From contig WRBD01000012.1 in the NCBI GenBank assembly GCA_009779835.1, positions 1 through 64,000 of the forward strand: DNA of 64,000 bases, given 5' to 3'. A program made the translations under genes and the position numbers. Shown piece by piece: positions 36,018 to 43,716 of this stretch. Each line of letters opens with the position of its first letter. Position 1 is the first letter of the stretch. The notes under the pieces are model-generated. The model had not been told where the DNA came from, did no database searches, and saw only the letters and a program-made list of their open reading frames with translations. Origin of the DNA: Defluviitaleaceae bacterium. GTDB lineage: Bacteria > Bacillota > Clostridia > Lachnospirales > WQUN01.

Positions 36018-36593
36018 TTGGACATCACTACTATTCTTATTGCGTTAATTATAGGCTGTACGGCGATTACTGTTTTTTCGCTTATGGCTTTACTTTACGT
36101 GCGCCGTAGGGAGCGCGAGCGCGATAACAAGGAAGCGGAACGAATTGCGAAAACCATCGAAGACCTTGATGCCGCGTTGAATGCCGCACTTGCTGAAATA
36201 AATAAGCTTGGTGCATTGATTCAAAAAGAAGTTGACGAAAAATATAAATCCGTGTTGTTTTTGTACAATTTAGTGGAGGACAAGCAGAAGGAAATCGAGG
36301 AATCGACGGATAGCGAAGTAATTTCTGAAATGATTGCGCAGTTTATTGACGCGCACAGCACGAAACTGCGGAGCATTGCGGAAACTTCAAGTGAGCCGAT
36401 TGTATTTGATGTTTTGGAAAAACCGAAAATCAACAAAGACGAAAAAAAATGCCCCAAATTCACGAATCCCAAGCATAAGCAAATATGGGAAATGCGCGAA
36501 AAGGGGCAGAATGTTCCCGAAATTGCAAAGGAACTAAGCATGGGACAGGGCGAGGTAAAACTTATTTTGGATTTGGTGGATAGGGCATCATAA
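36018..36593 (+). CDS. DUF6115-type membrane-anchored protein with C-terminal HTH
   Basis: A 191-aa protein: one membrane helix at about 5-27, a coiled coil (about 30-100), a linker, and a C-terminal helix-turn-helix IWEMREKGQNVPEIAKELS followed by MGQGEVKLILDL. It starts with TTG at 36018 behind AAAGGTG. DUF6115 members close many clostridial flagellar operons. A membrane-bound protein with an HTH could tie DNA to the membrane or only reuse the fold; the role is unknown. It is the last gene before the terminator at 36682. Confidence 0.75.
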   Translation: MDITTILIALIIGCTAITVFSLMALLYVRRRERERDNKEAERIAKTIEDLDAALNAALAEINKLGALIQKEVDEKYKSVLFLYNLVEDKQKEIEESTDSEVISEMIAQFIDAHSTKLRSIAETSSEPIVFDVLEKPKINKDEKKCPKFTNPKHKQIWEMREKGQNVPEIAKELSMGQGEVKLILDLVDRAS

Positions 36594-36681
36594 TTTCTTT
36601 TTATTGGCGTAATCTAAATCTAATTACCACACCATTACCACATATTTGGCAATTTGACTTTATTATTACACAAAATAAAAA

Positions 36682-36709
36682 CCCCCACAATCCTAGTGAT
36701 TATGGGGGG
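36682..36709. terminator. Bidirectional terminator between flagellar operon and tRNA-Arg
   Basis: Arms CCCCCACAATC and GATTATGGGGG with a short loop. T-runs flank both sides (TTTTT after it on plus, TTTTTATTTT on minus), so it can stop the flagellar operon on the plus strand and the tRNA transcript on the minus strand. Confidence 0.85.
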
Positions 36710-36719
36710 ATTTTTAACT

Positions 36720-36793
<74 letters not shown>

Positions 36794-36830
36794 ATTCTCT
36801 GTTTCGGGCATATTTCTTGCAACGGGCGTT

Positions 36831-36859
36831 ATTATATCACTCAATTTCATAATATACAA
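36831..36859 (-). promoter_or_regulatory. Sigma-A promoter of tRNA-Arg
   Basis: On the minus strand TTGTAT (36859-36854) and a perfect TATAAT (36836-36831) are 17 bp apart, about 38 bp before the mature tRNA 5' end, leaving a short leader for RNase P to remove. Confidence 0.75.
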
Positions 36860-36996
36860 CCCCTTTGTGATTAACTTACGATAATATATCATCAAAATTA
36901 TCGGGCGAAAATGTCCCGTATGGAAGGAAAAATTTTGATGAGCTTAAAACAGTTGAAGAGAGAAAACTGATTCACCGTTTTTAGTGCGAAGATATC

Positions 36997-38853
36997 CTAA
37001 TGCTTTCTGCTAAATAAGTAATAAATCAAACCGCGAAGATACGGCCTATGATTTTCGTTTAATTTTTCGGTTGCGTTCAGTGCAGCTTGCGAAAGCGCAG
37101 CGATTTCGGCTTCTGCCATTTTTTTCGCGCCTGTTGCTATGAAAATTTTTCTTACGGCTTCAAGGTCGGCTTCGGTTGCGTTGGGGTTGCCGTAGCTTTT
37201 TTCAAGAATTTCGCACTGCTCGGAATCAGCGTTTTTACAGGCGTAGCCATAAAGGGTCGTCTGCTTTTTTTCTATGATGTCTGAAAGTGCGGGCTTACCA
37301 AGTTTTTCTTCGTTTGCAAAGATACCCAGTAAATCGTCTTTTATTTGAAAGGCTAAGCCCAGCGGCAAAGTGATTTCTTGCAAAATTATCAAAAGCTCGT
37401 CGCTTACGCTGCCGCAAATCGCGCCGAGTTGAATCGGCCCGACCAGCGTATACCACGCCGTTTTGTATTCGTAAATATCACGTACCATGCGAGTGTATTC
37501 ATCGTACCCCAATGCCGGTTTTTTTTGGTCGTAAGGAAGGGAAACGTCCATGATTTCGCCCTCGAGAGTTTTTAATTGAATTTCGGAAAATAATTTAAAA
37601 ACCCTAACAAGAATTTCTGGCGACAACTCTAACTCTGCCAAAATTTTATTCGCAAGAAACAAACCGTAATCACCAATACATATCGCACGGCTCAAACCAA
37701 AATGCGTATCGCTTTCGCTCGCGTGAATAGTCCTTTTTCCGCGTCGCGTTTCACTTTTATCTATAACATCATCGTGAATTAAAATTGCTGTTGCAAAGAT
37801 TTCGTAGGCAACGGAGATTTTTAAATACAAACTCTCAGCTTGCGCGATTTTCGCGCCGAGTTTTATTAACGCGCCGCGAATTCGTTTTCCGTTTTGATGT
37901 TGTGTTTGCAAGTCTCGGATTGCGGATTGTATGAAGGGCTTTTCATTTACGGCTAAAGTATTTATATATTCATCGCTTGCAGTTTCAATTTCATTTTTCG
38001 CATCGGAAAGAAAGCTCGCAAAAAGAAGAAAGTCGTGGATTTCGTTTATAGATTCAACTGGGGCAGACGCGCTTCCTGCTATGCCGATTTTTTTACAATT
38101 AGAGATTTTTGCTTCCACAAGCTCTTCTGTGGAAGAAACAAAATATGTATTTTCGCAAACTTTTTTGCAGGATTCAAAAAGTTCGGCGGAATTCGCACTT
38201 TTTTTGTCGCCTACAACAACCATGCAATCGGAACTTTTTGCCGCTAGCACTGCGTTTTCAATTCGTCTTGCGGTAACGTCGCAAAGAGTATCGTAAATTA
38301 ATGCGCTGGGAACTCTTGATTTAATAATTTCAACGGCTTGGGCCCACCACTCTTTGCCGCAAGTGGTTTGCCCCACCACACAAATGTTTTCGCAAATGCC
38401 TGAAAGAGCAGCGTTAAGCTCTACCTCGTTTTCGGCGACAATACCGTTGTTGCACCAGCCCAAAATACCCAAAACCTCCGGGTGATTTTTTTTTCCGATA
38501 ATTATAGTACGAAAACCTGACGCACTTTTTTCCGCAACAATATCGTGAATGCTTTTTACTTTAACGCAGGTACAATCAATAATTTTTACGTCTTTCGCCG
38601 CCAATTCCTCGTAAACTGTCTGCGGAACTCCATGCGCACGTATAATAACAGCAGAACCCGCCGTAACTTCCGCCGTGTTTTCCGTGACAATCAATCCTTT
38701 GCGCAAAAAACGCGCCATTACCTGCCGATTATTTACCAAATCGCCATACAGGTAAATCTTTTCGCCGCTCGTTTTACTGCTCAATTCACCGGCTTTATAT
38801 ACCGCCGCCCGAACCCCATGACAAAATCCGGATTCTTTTACAATATTAATCAT
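36997..38853 (-). CDS. ispH: Fusion: IspH (HMBPP reductase) + polyprenyl diphosphate synthase
   Basis: A single 618-aa frame. Residues 1-~280 are IspH, the last MEP-pathway enzyme: cluster cysteines C11 (GFCHGVRAA), C96 (DCTC) and C191 (LCDVT), with AHGVP (H74) and NHPEV (H124, E126). The usual active-site His at position 41 is Asn here (LVNNRQV). Residues ~300-618 are a trans-prenyltransferase: first Asp motif HDDVIDKSETRRG (D361, D362, D365), second IKDDLLGIF (D505, D506) with the final Asp replaced by Gly, as in many geranylgeranyl-type synthases. IspH makes IPP and DMAPP, which the second half condenses. It ends a metal-transport operon and overlaps the lipoprotein gene by ATGA. Confidence 0.88.
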   Translation of the reverse strand: MINIVKESGFCHGVRAAVYKAGELSSKTSGEKIYLYGDLVNNRQVMARFLRKGLIVTENTAEVTAGSAVIIRAHGVPQTVYEELAAKDVKIIDCTCVKVKSIHDIVAEKSASGFRTIIIGKKNHPEVLGILGWCNNGIVAENEVELNAALSGICENICVVGQTTCGKEWWAQAVEIIKSRVPSALIYDTLCDVTARRIENAVLAAKSSDCMVVVGDKKSANSAELFESCKKVCENTYFVSSTEELVEAKISNCKKIGIAGSASAPVESINEIHDFLLFASFLSDAKNEIETASDEYINTLAVNEKPFIQSAIRDLQTQHQNGKRIRGALIKLGAKIAQAESLYLKISVAYEIFATAILIHDDVIDKSETRRGKRTIHASESDTHFGLSRAICIGDYGLFLANKILAELELSPEILVRVFKLFSEIQLKTLEGEIMDVSLPYDQKKPALGYDEYTRMVRDIYEYKTAWYTLVGPIQLGAICGSVSDELLIILQEITLPLGLAFQIKDDLLGIFANEEKLGKPALSDIIEKKQTTLYGYACKNADSEQCEILEKSYGNPNATEADLEAVRKIFIATGAKKMAEAEIAALSQAALNATEKLNENHRPYLRGLIYYLFSRKH

Positions 38854-39260
38854 ATGTTCGGAACCTCACGTTCGTAAATGCTGATTGCGCGAATCATTAT
38901 AAATCCATCTTCGCTATCTTCCAATACTCCCGTTACTTCAACCCAAGTGCCATCTTCAAAAGGTTCTGTTTCTCCGATTAAAATTTCAAAACCATAAGTT
39001 GTTTCCATTCCCGAGCAACAGAGCACTTCTTGCACAACTACATGAATAACTTCATTGTTCCATGTGTCGGATAGAAAAAACCCTTCGTATTGTATAACCT
39101 TCCCCAAATAACGCGTGTGGTTTTGATATATTTCATTAACCTGCTGCTCAAAGAATCTTTCGGTGATTATAACATCCGGCGCACCCGAATCTCCGGAGGA
39201 GGACTTTTCATTACAACCTGACAATATGAAAATTAATAAGAGCAAAAAAAATTTTTTCAT
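38850..39260 (-). CDS. Small lipoprotein, OB-fold-like, metal-operon associated
   Basis: A 136-aa lipoprotein: hydrophobic leader and lipobox LSGC (cysteine about 16). The mature part has YLGKVIQYEGFFL, a CC pair (EVLCCSGME) and a closing WVEVTGVLE. This pattern resembles the C-terminal half of the TIGR03943/DUF1980 family, which accompanies permeases in metal-related loci, including a CC pair that may bind metal. It overlaps both neighbours by ATGA. It is not a cluster 9 solute-binding protein (far too short), though it might help capture metal. Assignment to the family is by pattern only. Confidence 0.65.
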   Translation of the reverse strand: MKKFFLLLLIFILSGCNEKSSSGDSGAPDVIITERFFEQQVNEIYQNHTRYLGKVIQYEGFFLSDTWNNEVIHVVVQEVLCCSGMETTYGFEILIGETEPFEDGTWVEVTGVLEDSEDGFIMIRAISIYEREVPNI

Positions 39261-40093
39261 GCCACACCTCCGCGTCGTATAAGACCAGCAATTGAAAAAA
39301 TAATAAATATAACAAGATTCACGCTGACAACGCTTGCGCCCGGCGGTAAATCAAGCCCGAAGGAAATCAGCATTCCTATAAAGAAGCACACAACCCCGAT
39401 AATCGCCGCGGTTATCACAACAGAAAGAAACCGCTTGCAAGCACGCATTGCACTAAGCGCGGGGAAAAGCGTAAGGCTGGCGATTAAAAGCGCACCCATC
39501 ATTCTCATTCCAAGAACCATCGTTACGGCGGTTAAAACCGCTAAAAGGCTTTTGTACATCTCAACCTTTACGCCCGTTGCCCTTGCGAAATCTTCATCGT
39601 AGGTAACGGCAAAAAGCTGTTTGTAAAAAAGTATAAAAAGCCCCACAACTACAATGCTTAAACCGATACTGACATACATATCCGCTTGCGTCATGGCAAA
39701 AATACTGCCGAACATTATATTACAGACGTGAAGCGTTATGCCCGTTGTAAGGCTTAAAACAATTATGCCGATGGCAAGCCCGCTTGTTGAAATTAAAGCA
39801 ACCGCGCTGTCTCCGTTTATTTTATTGCTTTCGTTAAGCCGTAAAAGCAAAAACGCCGTTCCAACAACCACGGGCATAGTCATCGTAAGCGGCGCGATAT
39901 CAATAACGCCCGCGATTGCCATCGCCGCAAAACCCACATGGGAAAGCCCTGTACCAATCATGGCATATCGTTTTAAAACAAGATTAACACCTAAAAGCGC
40001 GGCGCATAGCGAGACAAGAACCCCAACGGCAAGTGCTCGCTGCATAAAAGTGAAGCGAATCATTTCATTAAAGAGTTCATATATAGCCGTCAT
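39257..40093 (-). CDS. Metal ABC transporter permease (ZnuB/MntB type)
   Basis: A 278-aa ABC-3 family permease with about eight membrane helices. FMQRALAVGVLVSLCAALLG and the cytoplasmic loop YDEDFARATGV near 170, which docks the ATPase, are typical of the family, as is RMMGALLIASLTLFPA. It imports Zn2+ or Mn2+. It overlaps the ATPase gene by 1 bp (TAATG) and the lipoprotein by ATGA. The solute-binding protein expected with it is absent from the operon. Confidence 0.88.
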   Translation of the reverse strand: MTAIYELFNEMIRFTFMQRALAVGVLVSLCAALLGVNLVLKRYAMIGTGLSHVGFAAMAIAGVIDIAPLTMTMPVVVGTAFLLLRLNESNKINGDSAVALISTSGLAIGIIVLSLTTGITLHVCNIMFGSIFAMTQADMYVSIGLSIVVVGLFILFYKQLFAVTYDEDFARATGVKVEMYKSLLAVLTAVTMVLGMRMMGALLIASLTLFPALSAMRACKRFLSVVITAAIIGVVCFFIGMLISFGLDLPPGASVVSVNLVIFIIFSIAGLIRRGGVA

Positions 40094-40797
40094 TACTGCC
40101 CTCCTGCCGAAAACAATTTCCCTGTATCGGTTTGCAAATATTCATCCGTTCGTCCGAAAAAAAGCTGTTTGTTTTGCAAATGTAAAATATGGCTTGCGTA
40201 TTCTGTTGCGGCGCGGATATCGTGAGAAATCATTATAATTGTTATTCCGCTTTCGGCGGAAAGGCTTTTTATAACGGCGTAAAGTTCGCTTGTAACAAGC
40301 GGGTCTAGCCCTGCCGCCGGCTCGTCCAGCAGAAGGGCTTTTTTCGTGGCGCATAACGCACGCGCCAAAAGTGCGCGTTGCTGCTGCCCGCCGGAAAGTT
40401 CTCGGAAACTTTTATCTTTAATTGACACAATACCGAGTTTTTCTATGTTTTCAGCTACGATTTGCCTGTCGTGCCTAGAATAAAATGGTAAAAGTCCGCG
40501 GCTGTTTAACCGCCCGGAAAGCACCACTTCGTAAACGCTTGCCGGGAAATTTTTTTGTGCGGAATTTTGTTGCGGAAGATATCCTATTTGCTGCTGCTGT
40601 AATCCGTCGCCGAATGAAATTTCACCCTCTTTTGGGTTAATTAAGCCAAGAATACCCTTCATTAAAGTTGATTTTCCCGAGCCATTTTCCCCAACAACAC
40701 AAAGATAATCCCCGCTTTGCACATCGAAATTAAGCCCTTGCACAACCGTTTGTGCTTCGTATGCGAAAGCGGCGTTTTTACAGGTTATGAGTGCCAT
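40093..40797 (-). CDS. Metal ABC transporter ATP-binding protein (ZnuC type)
   Basis: A 234-aa ATPase. Walker A GENGSGKST (about 37-45), signature LSGGQQQRALLARAL (about 134), Walker B LLLDEPAAGLDP and switch histidine in ISHD. YLPQQ near 73 is usual for the zinc/manganese group. It overlaps the ZIP gene upstream and the permease downstream by one base each, so all are translationally coupled. Confidence 0.9.
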   Translation of the reverse strand: MALITCKNAAFAYEAQTVVQGLNFDVQSGDYLCVVGENGSGKSTLMKGILGLINPKEGEISFGDGLQQQQIGYLPQQNSAQKNFPASVYEVVLSGRLNSRGLLPFYSRHDRQIVAENIEKLGIVSIKDKSFRELSGGQQQRALLARALCATKKALLLDEPAAGLDPLVTSELYAVIKSLSAESGITIIMISHDIRAATEYASHILHLQNKQLFFGRTDEYLQTDTGKLFSAGGQ

Positions 40798-41645
40798 TAT
40801 TCTAAAATCGCTCCTTGTCGCATTCTATTTGAAATTACATCGTGGTCAGTGATTACGCAAGCGCACTGACAAGCACTCTCATTATGATGTATATGTAATG
40901 TAATGTCTACAAAAAGCATAAGAAAAATTCCCAAAAATAATCCAACGACTGAAAAATACGAAACTTTTGCACGCGGAATTAATTCGTGAACGGCGACCCA
41001 AATCATTGCGCCACCCGCGAATGCCATTGCAAACGGCAAAACAATACTAACATTTACGGCAACAACAAAACCAACGACCCCCGAAAGAAAAGCAAAAAAT
41101 CCCGAGGCCTGCCCGAAAAGAAAACTCTTAAATTTTGTTAAACCATCTCTGCGAAACGCAACAGAAACCGCCGCGCCTTCGGGAAATTTATGTAGCCCGA
41201 CCGCAAGAAAAACAGGCACAAAAACCCAAAGCTCCGACAATTCATAACCGCGCCCGAGTGAACCCAGTAAAACCCCCAAGGCCAAGCCCTCCGGTAAACT
41301 GTGCGCGGAAAGCACGGAAAGCAACATCACGCCGCGTTTGCATTTACATCGGTTTGTTTTTTTAATATGCGAAGCAAGAAAAAACGCGGAAAAAAATCCC
41401 GCCGCAAATGCACCGGGTACAATAAGCCACGCGGGAAGCAGTGGAACTTCTTCTGCAAGATGAACAGATGGGTGTAAAAGCTCGAGAAAGCTTACCGTTA
41501 AAATAACTCCGGCGGCAAATCCCGGAATCAATACATTAGTAAGAACACCGCTTTTCTTGAAAAAAGCAACCCCAACCGCTCCAATAATTCCCGCAAACCA
41601 AGTGCCGCCCGCTAAAAAAAGCAAAGCAAAAAAAATTTCACGCAT
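40797..41645 (-). CDS. ZIP-family metal transporter
   Basis: A 282-aa membrane protein of the ZIP family (ZupT/GufA-like). Metal-site helices contain HSLPEGLALG (about 115-124) and LHKFPEGAAV (about 151-160), which provide the His/Glu ligands of the binuclear site, and HELIPRA near 226. The C-terminal tail HIHHNESACQCAC is His/Cys rich and may bind metal as a sensor. It imports Zn2+ or Fe2+. It is the first gene of the operon, with AGGAG before ATG. The 79-bp upstream space has no clear Zur box. Confidence 0.87.
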   Translation of the reverse strand: MREIFFALLFLAGGTWFAGIIGAVGVAFFKKSGVLTNVLIPGFAAGVILTVSFLELLHPSVHLAEEVPLLPAWLIVPGAFAAGFFSAFFLASHIKKTNRCKCKRGVMLLSVLSAHSLPEGLALGVLLGSLGRGYELSELWVFVPVFLAVGLHKFPEGAAVSVAFRRDGLTKFKSFLFGQASGFFAFLSGVVGFVVAVNVSIVLPFAMAFAGGAMIWVAVHELIPRAKVSYFSVVGLFLGIFLMLFVDITLHIHHNESACQCACVITDHDVISNRMRQGAILE

Positions 41646-41724
41646 ACGCTCGCTCCTAAAAATGAATCACTGTTACAAGCCTATGATTTTAGCGGAATTT
41701 TATGACGAACAAGCAATATTGTTT

Positions 41725-42006
41725 TCACCGCTTTCTAAGTTCTTCCATATCCAATTCACAAATAAAAACTAAAATTTGCGCCACAGCTTCGTATAACTCC
41801 GGCGGAATAAATTCGCCAAGCTCCATGCGTGTTAAATCCTCGACAAGCGCGGCATCTTTGTGAACTACAATTTCGGAATCTTGCGCACGTTCCAAAATTT
41901 TCTCCGCAATAAGCCCCGCCCCCTTTGCTAAAATTTTAGGGGCAATTTCGTCGGGGTTGTATTGTACGGCAACAGCCTTTTGGCGAATTTTATCCTGTTT
42001 TTTCAT
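41725..42006 (-). CDS. Stand-alone FlhB C-terminal domain protein (YlqH-like)
   Basis: A 93-aa protein equivalent to the cytoplasmic tail of FlhB/EscU export-switch proteins: VQYNPDEIAPKILAKGAG, a middle helix, and FIPPELYEAVAQILVFI. FlhB cleaves itself at NPTH; here the four residues are NPDE, so self-cleavage is not expected. Such proteins (YlqH in Bacillus) can partly replace the FlhB tail. It is encoded alone, 80 bp upstream of the ZIP gene on the same strand and far from the flagellar operon. Confidence 0.85.
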   Translation of the reverse strand: MKKQDKIRQKAVAVQYNPDEIAPKILAKGAGLIAEKILERAQDSEIVVHKDAALVEDLTRMELGEFIPPELYEAVAQILVFICELDMEELRKR

Positions 42007-42064
42007 GAACCCAGTATAACATTACCGCATAGAATTAGGTAGACTTTTAAAGGGGAAAAATCAC

Positions 42065-42922
42065 ATGCCAATCTGCATAAATACACCAATTACATCGGCA
42101 AAATTTGACATTGCCGTCTGCGAGTTTTTAGCCGCCAATCCTTTCGTTAATAACACGGTAATCGGAACAAGCCGTCTAAACCGCCCAATCCATGCGTTAA
42201 CAATAGGTCACGGTGATAAATCGGTACTTATCAACGCCGCGCATCACGCAAACGAATGGATAACCACGTTAGTTTTAACGCGTTTCATTGAAGAACACGC
42301 AAACGATATCGCACAAAGCGATGTAACATTGCACTGCATTCCGCTTGTTAATCCCGACGGTGTTGATTTAATCAACGGCGGTCTTGGAAAGCTACGAGAC
42401 GTATATAAAAAAGTCTCCACAATGTGCGAAAACATAAACGAATGGAAAGCCAACATTTGCGGCGTAGATTTGAATTCAAATTACCCCGCCGGATGGGGGC
42501 TTGCGAAAGAAAATAAATTTTCTCGCGGATACACAAAGCCGGGTCCGCGGGATTATGTAGGCCCTGCGCCGCTTTCCGAACCGGAAAGCTGTGCAATGGC
42601 GGCATACACCACATTTTATGACATAGACATCACGATTTCACTGCACACACAGGGCGAAGAAATCTATTGGCGATACCCCGGATTTAATCCGCCGGGCGCG
42701 GAAGAACTGGCGCGGCGTTTTGCGGCGGCAAGCGGTTACAAATTAGAAGAAGTCCCAGATGAATCATCACACGCGGGCTATCGCGACTGGTTCATACAAA
42801 CATTCAACCGTCCCGGATTCACAATAGAGTGCGGTTTGGGCGAAAATCCCTTGCCCCTCTCGCAGTTCAATGATATCTACAAAAAAGTTTCCGAGTTGCT
42901 TAAAGTTGTCATTTTTCCATAA
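42065..42922 (+). CDS. M14-family zinc carboxypeptidase
   Basis: A 285-aa metallopeptidase of the gamma-D-glutamyl-diamino-acid peptidase type. Zinc ligands are H61 and E64 (HHANEW) and H194 (SLHTQG); the catalytic glutamate is E255 in FTIECGLG. NPDGVDL and DLNSNYPAGW are substrate-site landmarks. There is no signal peptide and no LysM domain, so it probably trims imported muropeptides in the cytoplasm, or acts in the forespore or mother cell. The stop directly abuts the stop of the convergent lipoprotein gene. Confidence 0.88.
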   Translation: MPICINTPITSAKFDIAVCEFLAANPFVNNTVIGTSRLNRPIHALTIGHGDKSVLINAAHHANEWITTLVLTRFIEEHANDIAQSDVTLHCIPLVNPDGVDLINGGLGKLRDVYKKVSTMCENINEWKANICGVDLNSNYPAGWGLAKENKFSRGYTKPGPRDYVGPAPLSEPESCAMAAYTTFYDIDITISLHTQGEEIYWRYPGFNPPGAEELARRFAAASGYKLEEVPDESSHAGYRDWFIQTFNRPGFTIECGLGENPLPLSQFNDIYKKVSELLKVVIFP

Positions 42923-43159
42923 TCATCCGACTGAGCCGTCCGGATGTCGTAATTCCGGTGGTATTGTTGCGTCCGGATCTGGGGGGCGACTAATTTCTCT
43001 ATCGCGTCTTTCTTGGTCTTGGGGACTGATTGTTGTCACAGGTTGAGCCGTTTCCGCCGGTGGGTTACTCCCATTGTTGCACCCGGTCAGTGTTACGCCC
43101 ATAATCATAAACGCTGTTAAAACAATTATTGCTTTGTATTTTAGTTTTTTTGGTTTCAT
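42923..43159 (-). CDS. Small predicted lipoprotein
   Basis: A 78-aa protein with a basic start, a hydrophobic helix (about 10-25) and lipobox LTGC, then a short disordered Pro/Asp-rich tail. It lies 15 bp after the frameshifted sigma gene on the same strand and is probably cotranscribed. Nothing else is recognisable. Confidence 0.6.
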   Translation of the reverse strand: MKPKKLKYKAIIVLTAFMIMGVTLTGCNNGSNPPAETAQPVTTISPQDQERRDREISRPPDPDATIPPELRHPDGSVG

Positions 43160-43174
43160 AAGACAAAAATCCTT

Positions 43175-43716
43175 TCACTCTAAATATATTTTAAGCTTAC
43201 GCCGCGTTCGAAAAAGCATGGATTTTACTTTGCTTTCGCTCATACGACAGCCTTTTGCGATTGTTGAAACGGAATCCGCGTACCAGTAGCGACGCATAAA
43301 AACGAAACGGACTTCTTGTGGCAGGCTTCGCAGAAAATTATTAATTTCTACGGCGGTTAAATTGTTTTCGTATGAAGCGTGAACGTCTGCAGCGGAAGGC
43401 AGGGCTTCGGCAAGTTCGCTAAGAAGCAGGTCAACTTGGTCGGAACTGCGTTTTTTTGCGTTGTTTGCTCGGTACTTGTCCAGCGAGCAGTTACGAGTAA
43501 TTTTTGCTAAAAACCCCTTGAAAAACGTGGGGCGTTTCGGTGGTATTATTTCCCATGCTTTAAAATATGTGTCGTTTACACATTCTTCCGCGTCTTGCAC
43601 GCTTGGCAGAATATTCGACGCTACCGTAAATAAATATCCGCGTATTTTTGCTGCGTTTCATGGATTGCGTTTTCGTCACGCTCAAAGTAAAGGTTTAGGA
43701 TTTTATTGTCATCCAT
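43175..43716 (-). pseudogene. ECF-type RNA polymerase sigma factor with a frameshift
   Basis: The frame opens at ATG 43716 (MDDNKILNLYFERDENAIHETQQ) and hits TAG near 43621. Continuing in the next frame gives a normal ECF sigma: GYLFTVASNILPSVQDAEECV and FKAWEIIPP (region 2, about 43650-43540) and region 4 LPQEVRFVFMRRYW with helix-turn-helix ISxxSKVKSMLFRTRRKL at the end. A single lost base near 43640-43650, where TACGCGG stands for an expected TACGGCGG-like run, explains it. It may be a true mutation, a sequencing error, or a programmed shift. ATG overlaps the anti-sigma-like stop (TGA 43711-43709). Confidence 0.75.

Noticed and set aside
41646-41724. Zur or Fur box before the ZIP operon
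   Set aside because: No convincing inverted repeat of the known consensus; only an 8-bp CAATATTG palindrome.
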